21,000 bases of DNA from Zygnema circumcarinatum (Eukaryota > Streptophyta > Zygnematophyceae > Zygnematales > Zygnemataceae), in NCBI GenBank assembly GCA_037447605.1, contig CM074810.1, positions 2,614,462 to 2,635,461 of the forward strand, read 5' to 3'. The translations under genes and the position numbers were made by a program. Shown piece after piece: positions 1 through 7,129 of the stretch. The notes under the pieces were generated by a model. It saw only the letters and a list, made by a program, of their open reading frames with translations. It was not told where the DNA came from and ran no database searches. Position 1 is the stretch's first letter. Each line of letters starts with the position of its first letter.

Positions 1-37
<37 letters not shown>

Positions 38-51
38 CTCTCTCTTTCTCC

Positions 52-82
<31 letters not shown>

Positions 83-101
83 CCTCTCTTTACTTGGGCA
101 G
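1..101. repeat. CT microsatellite at the left edge
   Basis: The window opens in an almost pure CT dinucleotide tract with a few T-rich and CCC interruptions, running to about position 90. It then leads into TTACTTGGGCAG at 90-101, which reads like a 3' splice site for the weak candidate exon that follows. The tract extends beyond the left edge. Confidence 0.85.
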
Positions 102-339
102 CATCCGCCACGTCCGAGCTATTGGGCGACCTCTGCCTCAGTTTCAGTTCGACCTGACAGAGGACTGTCGGCAGTTCATCCTTCAGTTCAACGGAAACCG
201 AAGAACTGGAACTGGAAAGAGGTCGCGTGATCCACTTTCGCCGGAGAGTGTAACTCAACGTATTCAGAGACTTCAACTTCTTCTTCACGACCTTGCAGAG
301 AGGAGGAGGAGGCAAAGAGGGAGGAGGAGGGTTTTTTGA
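102..339 (+). CDS. Possible terminal coding exon of an unknown upstream gene (weak)
   Basis: A polypyrimidine tract followed by GGGCAG (96-101) resembles a 3' splice acceptor. From 102 an open frame runs to a TGA ending at 339. It translates to a mixed-composition peptide containing DLTEDCRQFILQF and SPESVTQRIQRLQLLLHDL, then an arginine-rich tail that comes from AGG repeats. The middle looks more like protein than the surrounding repeats, and the C-terminal half could form a helix. I recognise no family, and the upstream part would lie outside the window. If real, the gene converges on ftsZ1. It could equally be a chance ORF in spacer DNA. Confidence 0.25.
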
Positions 340-1504
340 CCTTCACGTTCAATCTGAAAGAAGTGATGATGAAGGGGAGGGAGATGTGTGCATGAATGAC
401 AGAGAGGACTAGTAAGCACGCGCGAGGGGGGGAGTGAGAGAGTGCGAGAGGGAGAGAGTGGGAGGGGGACTAGAGAGAGCGAGAGGAAGGAGAGAGGGGA
501 GAGGAGAGAGAGGAGAGGAGAGGAGGGAGGAGAGTGCGGGAGAGAAAGATTGAGCCATTCTAAAAACCTCGACTCCATGAACTTGAGTAGTTGAAGTTTC
601 CGTTTGCGGTTTGCTGCAGGGTAGAGGCACATCTGTACGGATTTGGGTGTTTTGGGATGTGAAGATGCGAACAGGCACAGGCCGGGGCTAGGGAGGGAAT
701 GGGAGTCACATGTGCGGCATTGTTACGGAATCAGTTGCGCTAATTGTGGACTGTTGAAATTTGGGTTCAGTTTGTTGCTCCAGATTTTTGTTCCTTGTGG
801 GGTTCCATATTGAAGGGGAAGAGAGGGAGAGGGAGAAGGAAATGGAGCGGGAGAAGGAGGGTCAAATTGAAAGATAATGAAGGAGAGGGAGGGAAAGGGA
901 GATAGAGAGAGAAGGCCTTTTGCTTAGGAAAGCCAACCATAAGAGTCAAGGTACTCCTAAAAATTTGCATCCATATTTGTAGTGTTTCCAAATTGTCAGA
1001 AGCAGTCTCCCCTTTTCACAACCCATTCAAGTTTCACACTTGGAAAATGACGGTAAGTTCTCAACCCTAATCCCCTCCATACACATTTACGTCACCTGCT
1101 TAAAAGATCCCTTAAGGCCCTCGCCCTAAATCCTCGGTATGAGCAACCGAGCTTTCCGGAACACCATTTGTACCACAAATCTCATACAATTCATGGTAAA
1201 GATCTCTTCTCCAACAAACTCTTGTCTTTCAAAGACGAGAGAGAAACCTATATCTTCTTTTTTTTTCCTTCCTTTTTTGATGGAAAGTTCTTACTCTCCG
1301 AAAATGGAACTCTTTCGACAGATATCCCTGAGATGGGAATAAACCCCAATTGAATATTTTTAGATATCTTCTTTCTTTGTATACTTTTGGCCAAATGTAC
1401 ACAGGTGGGCCTCGACAGACATGGAACCTCCCTAAACTAAGTACCCATGACATTCAGTTTCCGTTCAGTTGCCGATCTGTGTCGTTTCAGTTTCAGTTAC
1501 AGTT
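340..1504. other. Spacer downstream of ftsZ1; no supported gene
   Basis: About 410-560 is a GA-rich tract and 800-915 is another weaker one; the rest is mixed sequence. Short ORFs on both strands translate to low-complexity or unrecognisable peptides. Near the ftsZ1 stop there are imperfect CAGTTTC/CAGTTCC runs (1455-1508) that resemble sequence at 139-195. This interval should hold the ftsZ1 3' UTR and poly(A) site, but I could not place the poly(A) site with confidence. An isolated AAAATGACGGTAAGTTC at about 1046-1062 looks like a start codon followed by a splice donor, but no partner exon was found. Confidence 0.6.
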
Positions 1505-1750
1505 TCAATTCCACCGACTTCGACGCTTGAGGTAGTCAGGAACGTCTGCCAAAGCGCTCCCCGACTTGTTAGAAGGAGTACTCGGCAACTTTCGGATACC
1601 GCTTCTAAACGCTGACGTGTCGTCTTGTGCTTGGCCCATCTGCCAAGTAGAGAAAGACATTAAGTACTTCAGTCAGTGTCCTCACAAAGAGATATGAGTA
1701 GGAGTGGGAAGTGAGGAAGGAGAGGGAGGGGAAAAAGAGAGCGAGAGAGA

Positions 1751-1785
<35 letters not shown>

Positions 1786-2612
1786 CACCTCATCTTCATT
1801 CGAACGGAAGCCCGTGGCAATCAATGTGATGCTGACCTGCATTTGGCAAAAAAAATAAAAGGGGATAAGGTGGAGGAGGAAAGGAAAAAGGAGAGGCCAT
1901 GACTAAGTATTCCACTCCTGCCGTCCAGAAAAATGACATGAAATGTCAAGCAAATGAGTGCATACATATTTTTGGCAATTTTTTATTTAAAAACATCAAC
2001 ATATCCTTTTTTTCTGGGGATTCTGTGCTTTTGCTGAGTTGGATTCAAACCATAAAAAAGAGAGGCTTAATGATTCAACTTTTGTTCTCATTTTTTTCCT
2101 TAAACTGCCCACCTGGCCGTTCAGCGAGTCGTCCACTACTGCCCCAAAGATCAAGTTCGCATCAGGATCCACCAACATGTTGATCTCCTGAGCGGCCGTG
2201 TTGACCTGGATCAACGCCACAGGACCAACGAAGGTCAACTATGAAGCCTTCAGAAGGAGAGGAGGATGGAGGCGAGAGAGATGGAGGGTGACGAGAGGGA
2301 GAGTAGTGAGGGAGAGGAGTAGGGAGAGGAGCGAGTGACAGATTGTCGAAGAGTGAGAGATGGAGAGAATGAAGACGAACCGTAGGTAGGGAATTGTGAG
2401 GGAGAGAGGGAGAGGAGAGGGAGAGAGGGAGAGAGGGAGAGAGAGAGAGAGGGAGAGAGAGAGAGGGAGAGAGAGAGACCTCTGTGAGGCTGAGGTCACT
2501 GGGACCGGTAATGTTCCAAACCACTCCGGTTGCTTGCGCAATTCCCACATCCAAAAGAGGGGACTTGATAGCAGCCAGGGCAGCATCCCTCGCTCGGGTT
2601 TTGCCTGCGGGA

Positions 2613-2644
<32 letters not shown>

Positions 2645-5600
2645 TAGAGAGAGAGGGAGAGAGGGGGGAGAGAAGAGAGAGAGAACGAGGGAGAGACAAG
2701 TATCAGATCAAGTTTATGTTGCCACTTTCAAAGGCAGGTTAGCTTTTGTTCTCTTCCGCCTTCCCTCTCTCACTACTTGCATCCCCTTGGTTCCCCCCCT
2801 CTCCCCTCCCCCCTCCCCCTCCCCCACTCCCCCCACTCTCTCACTCTCTAGCCCCTCGCTCTTTCCTCTCCCTCTCTCTCCCCTCCTCTCTCCTCTCTCT
2901 CTCCCCACCCACTCTCCTCTCTCTCTCTTCCCCCGCTCTTTCTCCTCTCCCACTCTCTCTCTTCCCCCTCTCTCTCCTCTCCCTCTCGCCCCCTCTCTCC
3001 TCTCCCTCTCTCTCCCCTCCTCTCTCCTCTCTCCCCACTCTCTGTCCTCTCTCTCTCCCTCTCTCCCTCCCTCCCCCCTCTCTCTCCCCCTCTCTCTCTC
3101 TCCCCCTCTCTCCTCTCCCTCTCTCCCCCCTCTCTCTCCACCTCTCTCTCTCTCCCCCTCCCTCCTCTCCCTCTCTCCCCCCTCTCTCTCCACCTCTCTC
3201 TCTCTCCCCCTCCCTCCTCTCCCTCTCTCTCCCCCCTACCTGAAGCAGTTCCGATGCCCATAAGAGACGACCCAGCATCCGCCATGACCGCTCTCACATC
3301 CGCAAAATCCACATTCAGAAGTCCGGGCACCTGCAACCAAACACGGCCAAAAACAAAAAACCAAAGACAGAGAAATCAAAATCCGAAAACTGCAAAAAAA
3401 ACAAATGATCACAGAATTAAACACAGCAAAATAAATTAGCAACGCAACGCAATCTGCTTTCATCCGTCTTCCTCAGAAACCATTTCCCTAAAATCCGAAA
3501 CTCTAATACTATAAATCCCTCAAACTTGTAGATCCGTACAACCAAACCCTAATTTCGCTCCGCAATTCCCCCCTCACCTCTCACTCTGCTCCCTCTTTCT
3601 CTCCCTCCCTCCCTCTCTCGCACTGCCTCTCTCTCCCTCGCCTTCCCGCCACCTCCCTCTCTTTTTCCCTCTCCCTCTCTCGCCCCCTCTCCCTCGCCCC
3701 TCCCTTTCTCCCTTTCTTCCCCTCTCCCTCTCCCTCTCTCTTCCTCTCTCTCCCCGCGTCTCTCACTCACTATCCGCCTCCCTCTCCGTCTCCCTCTCCG
3801 TCTCCCTCTCTCTCCCCCTCCCTCCGGCTCTTACCCTCTCCCTCTAGTCCTCCCTCCCTCCCTCGCTCTCTCCCCCTCTTTCCCTCTCCCACTCTCTTTC
3901 CCTCTCACTCTCCCTCGTAACCCCCACTCACATTCACAATATCCGAAATCCCACGGACTCCTTGTCGGAGAATATCGTCTGCTAGAGTGAACGCTTCTAA
4001 AATTGGAGTCGACTGCCCAACTGCATTTAATAATTTATCGTTCGGAATTGTAATTAAAGTATCCACATTTGCACCCAATCTTTCGACAGCATCTAAAGCC
4101 TGCTTTCCCCTCCTCCTTCCCTCAAAAGAAAAAGGAATTGTAACAATTCCGACGGTTAAAATTCCCAAAGATTTGGCAACTGCTGCGATTACAGGAGCGG
4201 CTCCACTGCCGGTCCCACCTCCCATACCCGCCTGCAAAAAAAATAACAAATTTGAGGGCAGAATTGAAATACAATTGAGTTGAAAGATTGCAGATAATTT
4301 AAAACTGAAATGAGAATAACGGATTGAGGAGAATGGTGGGTTTTTGAAAGCAACTGAGCATGAATGAAGGCTTGTTTTGGGGGTGTGTGTATGCGAGAGA
4401 GGAGGGGTGGGGGTTAGAGAGGGAGAGGGGGAGTGAGTAGGGAGGGAAAGTGAGGGGGGGTGAGAAGGTAAGGGGGGAGGGGATGAGGGAGGGAGGAAAA
4501 AGGGGAAGAGAGACGAGAGAGAGAGAGATAGTGAGAGAGAGGGGGGAGATAGAGAGGGTGAAGAAAGGAGATGACAGAACGAATGAAGAGAAACGCAGTG
4601 ACCTATCAATCTAGCCATGGACGATTTCACAAGCATAAACATCACGTGCATAGAAACTGGTCCTTAGCCTGCGCACTTGCGCCAAGAAACAAAACAAAAC
4701 GATTCTCCGGGTTAAAAAAAAAAAAAACGAAAGAAAGTAAACGTTCAGAAGTTCAATCTTACCGTAACAAACACCATATCTGCCCCCTTCACTGCCTCCT
4801 CCACCATCTCTCTGCTTTCTTCCGCTGCTTTCTGCCCTATCTCGGGATTCCCTCCCGCTCCGAGTCCCCTTGTGAGAGCAGCTCCGATTTGAAGGCGGTG
4901 GTCTTCAGGAACGGGAGAGAGCACCATGGCCTGAATGTCGGTATTCACCACATAGAATTCAAGGCCAGAAGTCGCCATATTCTTCTGCAAAAGCGAAGAA
5001 AATAAAAGGAAAAATGAGCGGAAGAAAGCATGAGGAGAGTTTCATCAACCTCTTCTCTATCTCTCTCTCTCGTTTGCGCCCTCTCCCAGTTCTGTCCAGC
5101 TGTTTAAAATTCTCTAGTCCTCACTACTTGCATTCCATCTCTCACCCCCTTCTCTTTCCCTCAACCAAACTCCCTCTTCTCCCTTCCCTCCACTTTTCCT
5201 CTCCACCCCCCTCCCCTACTTCTCCTTCTCCTGTCGGCCAGTCTCTACCTTCGTAAACCCCACTTCCCCTCCCCCTCGCCCTCCCAATCTTTCTCCCCTA
5301 ACTCGCCCCTCCCCAACTTCCCCCTTCCCTCCCCGCCCCCGCTCCCTTCCCCCCCACCCCTCCCACCCTTTCCCCTCTCCTCCCCTCTCTCTCCCTCTCC
5401 ATTTCCCGCTCCCTCTTCCTCTCCCTCTCCCTCTCCCTCTCCCCAGCCAATCCCACTGCAACTCCCACTTCAAACCCCAGAATGAAAATCCCGCATACCC
5501 ATAAACAAATCCCCCCAAATCCCACACTTAAGTCGCAGCCCCGCCCCCTTACCTCCACCATGCGGTTCACAGCGTTCGAGCCGCCCCCCCCCACTCCGAT

Positions 5601-5942
5601 CACTTTGATCACAGCCCCCAACGGAGCCCGCCCCACATAGGACGCTCCATTGTACGCAGCGGAGGCGGTGGGGCCCACCCACCCGCCTGCAGAAAACCCT
5701 AAATGAGACTCGGTAGTTCCGTTCCATGCAGCAGAATCGCCGGAATACGCGTGTCCGTTGAACTGAACGCTCGCATTGGAGCGGGGGGCGGCAAGAGGAA
5801 TGTGGGCGCCATCCTTTTCGGGATTTTTGGGGGCGTAGGGGGAGAGCCGGGGGAGAGAGAGAGTCTCTCGGAGGGGGGTTCCGGCGAATGAGGAGCTGCC
5901 ACGTTGTAGCAGCTGGTTGAAGGGGGAAGGAAGTGTCGCCAT
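1505..5942 (-). CDS. ftsZ1: Plastid division protein FtsZ1, complete, 8 exons, 467 aa
   Basis: FtsZ is a tubulin-like GTPase that forms the stromal division ring of the plastid. Exons on the minus strand: 5942-5553, 4984-4763, 4231-3932, 3330-3240, 2604-2480, 2205-2113, 1836-1789 and 1639-1505. All introns are GT-AG and all joins are in frame. Residues 1 to about 105 resemble a transit peptide. The core then shows GGGGSN at 118-123, GLGAGGNP at 170-177, the tubulin/FtsZ signature GGGTGSG at 208-214, PFSFEGRRR from 237, IPNDKLL, and the catalytic T7 loop NVDFAD at 310-315. The C-terminus [13 protein letters not shown] (455-467) matches the FtsZ1-type core motif. Phrases such as [28 protein letters not shown] and [10 protein letters not shown] fit plant FtsZ1 rather than FtsZ2. 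The start has a good GCCATGG context. The introns rule out a bacterial contaminant. The joint at [15 protein letters not shown] carries about three more residues than I expect. Confidence 0.93.
1640..1788 (-). repeat. CT-rich ftsZ1 intron 7
   Basis: On the sense (minus) strand the donor reads GTGCTCCCTCTCTCTC and runs straight into a CT microsatellite (plus-strand GA at about 1707-1785). The acceptor is TACTTGGCAG before exon 8. This intron has pyrimidines at its 5' end, unlike the larger introns of the window. Confidence 0.7.
2605..3239 (-). repeat. ftsZ1 intron 4: purine-rich then pyrimidine-rich halves
   Basis: Sense-strand donor GTAGGGGGGAGAG leads into about 470 nt of GA-rich sequence (plus-strand CT at about 2765-3236). 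The acceptor side is CT-rich (plus-strand GA at about 2611-2698). The two halves are roughly complementary at the level of GAGAGGG/CCCTCTC units. Long Ser/Pro/Leu or Arg/Glu/Gly ORFs here are by-products of the repeats. Confidence 0.75.
3331..3931 (-). repeat. ftsZ1 intron 3 with purine-rich donor half
   Basis: The consensus donor GTGAGTGGGG is followed on the sense strand by about 330 nt of GA-rich sequence (plus-strand CT at 3570-3910). The acceptor half is T-rich and ends in GTTTGGTTGCAG. No coding potential was recognised. Confidence 0.7.
4985..5552 (-). repeat. ftsZ1 intron 1 with G/A-rich donor half
   Basis: Donor GTAAGGGGGCGGGG is followed by G- and GA-rich sense sequence, including GAGAGG hexamers (plus strand about 5260-5450). 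The acceptor is a T-rich stretch ending TTCGCTTTTGCAG. The plus-strand and minus-strand ORFs across this intron are low-complexity shadows. Confidence 0.65.
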
Positions 5943-6060
5943 GGCGGGAGTGAGAGAGGTGGGTGTGGGAGAGAAAGAAAGGGAAGGAAGGAGGGAGAGG
6001 CAGAGGGAGAGGGAGGGAGAGGGAGAGGGAGAGGGAGAGTGGCAGGGGAAGGAGGGAGAG
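5943..6060 (-). promoter_or_regulatory. CT-rich 5' leader of ftsZ1
   Basis: Upstream of the ftsZ1 ATG the sense strand is CT-rich for about 100 nt (plus-strand GAGAGG/GGGAGA units at 5970-6060), directly abutting the start. A pyrimidine-rich 5' leader or core-promoter Y-patch is a plausible reading. The transcription start cannot be placed from sequence alone. Confidence 0.45.
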
Positions 6061-6100
6061 GGATTGATGGGCGAGTGGGAGGGCCAAAAGACGGAGCACC

Positions 6101-6156
6101 GTACATATGTACGAACCGTACAAATCGTACGGTTCTCCCAACGGTAAGTCATGTAC
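6101..6156. promoter_or_regulatory. GTAC-rich inverted repeat upstream of ftsZ1
   Basis: Five GTAC tetramers lie in 56 bp (6101, 6109, 6118, 6127, 6153). Two are in a perfect inverted repeat: GAACCGTAC (6113-6121), a 5-nt spacer AAATC, then GTACGGTTC (6127-6135). GTAC is the core bound by SBP-domain factors (plant SPL proteins, Chlamydomonas CRR1), and CCGTACAA fits the published SBP preference. The site is 159-214 bp upstream of the ftsZ1 start. Its use by such a factor is inferred. Confidence 0.5.
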
Positions 6157-6199
6157 ACGTCGGATCGCAGTTTGAAAGTTTGAACTTTTGAATAGGGTC

Positions 6200-6257
6200 G
6201 GCCCTGAACCCTTCCGCCGCGGGCCTTCTAGGAAGGGCGACGGAAGGGTTCAGGGCC
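6200..6257. repeat. Long imperfect hairpin (20-nt arms, 18-nt loop)
   Basis: Arm 6200-6219 (GGCCCTGAACCCTTCCGCCG) and arm 6238-6257 are reverse complements at 19 of 20 positions. The loop contains CCTTCTAGGAAGG, which can extend the fold. The motif GCCCTGAACCCT recurs at 6371-6382, and its complement AGGGTTCAGG is repeated in the intron array at 7506-7760. AAATTTG repeats follow at 6258-6280. It may be a small palindromic repeat element; its function is unknown. Confidence 0.65.
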
Positions 6258-6298
6258 AAATTTGAAATTTGAAATTTGAAAATTCAAATTTTGGAAAC

Positions 6299-6310
6299 TT
6301 TTGGCGGGAA
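6299..6310. promoter_or_regulatory. E2F-like site TTTTGGCGGGAA
   Basis: The sequence matches the E2F/DP consensus TTTSSCGS. It lies about 360 bp upstream of the ftsZ1 start. Plastid division genes are known to be expressed in step with S phase in many algae, so an E2F site is plausible here, but no binding evidence is available. A related TTTCCCGC occurs at 11603-11610 upstream of the kinase gene. Confidence 0.35.
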
Positions 6311-6584
6311 CGGAGACAGTGCTGACATGCTTCGGTCATTTAACGCTTTACGGAACTGCGTAGGAGCTGTGCCCTGAACCCTAAAACTTTTGATTTTGGG
6401 TTTGTGTTTCAAAAAAATTCAGTGCAGTCCCTCCGTTTGACTCTCCAGTTTTTCTTGCCAAACCGACAACTCGTCAGACGAAAAACCCCAGTTTTCTCGG
6501 GACCCTTAAACCCTCAAATTGAGAAAATTGAGGTTTTTAGGGTTGTGTAATTTTTTCAAACTAGCGCTCTCTTGTTGGCAGGCG

Positions 6585-6723
6585 TGACGTGACGTGACGT
6601 AATCTGGATTCTGGTTCTGAAGTCATATCCGTTATGATGACGTCACTATCAGTCTGGTTCGCAAGTTGCAATCAATCGTGAGTTAGATCGGCCACAAGAA
6701 ACGACAAACGCCTACTGACGTAA
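6585..6723. promoter_or_regulatory. Cluster of TGACG/TGACGTCA (bZIP-type) elements
   Basis: Three tandem TGACG units repeat every 5 bp at 6585-6599 (read TGACGTGACGTGACGTAA). A full palindrome TGACGTCA follows at 6638-6645, then TGACGTAA at 6716-6723. These are ACGT-core sites typical of bZIP factors (CRE/as-1 type). They lie about 640-780 bp upstream of ftsZ1 and downstream of the next gene. Which gene they serve, if any, is not shown. Confidence 0.4.
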
Positions 6724-7086
6724 GAAACCGTCAACAGGTTGCAAACTTACACTTGTGGGAAACCAGGCCTTTGATGAAAAGAATCAAACAGAATATGGAA
6801 TAAGTCTGAATTAAAAAAAAAAAAAAAAGAAGAGGGGGCTACAGGATAAGAAAACACGAGTGGACCTTAAAAAATGCTCTGAATCAAAAAATCCCAAAAC
6901 TAGCCCACAAACTTCTGCACATTCTCAAAACCCTAACCCTAATCCTAAAAAGCCAACACCACCGCCCCCCTCCCCCCCTCCCCCACTTTTTCAGGCCCTA
7001 AAAACGAGGCTTTTTTCGTCCAATTATTCAGAATTTTACAATAAAATCTCTTCTCTACCCTACCTTTTTCCGCATTCTTTTTTTTC

Positions 7087-7129
7087 CCTGAACCCTAGCC
7101 TCACACCCTAAACCCTAAACCCTAAAACA
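7087..7129. repeat. Short CCCTAAA (plant-type telomere) repeat at a gene 3' end
   Basis: CCCTAAA units are repeated about three times, preceded by degenerate CCCTGAA/CCCTAGC units, and end immediately at the stop codon of the minus-strand gene. On the transcript they would form a TTTAGGG-type start to the 3' UTR. A shorter CCCTAACCCTAATCC stretch is at about 6930-6945. Confidence 0.7.

Noticed and set aside
1046-1062. AAAATGACGGTAAGTTC as a first exon on +
   Set aside because: Good donor consensus, but no following exon with coding character was found and it would overlap the ftsZ1 3' region.
2484-3336. Overlapping Ser/Pro and Glu/Arg/Gly ORFs on both strands
   Set aside because: They lie in the CT/GA repeat of ftsZ1 intron 4 and are open in several frames at once; the only coding parts are the ftsZ1 exons 2604-2480 and 3330-3240.
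1505-5942. Bacterial or organellar origin of ftsZ
   Set aside because: Seven GT-AG introns and an N-terminal extension show it is nuclear and plastid-targeted.
6860-7111. 83-codon ORF on +
   Set aside because: Low-complexity Pro/Asn/Ser peptide overlapping CCCTAA-type repeats; no support as a gene.
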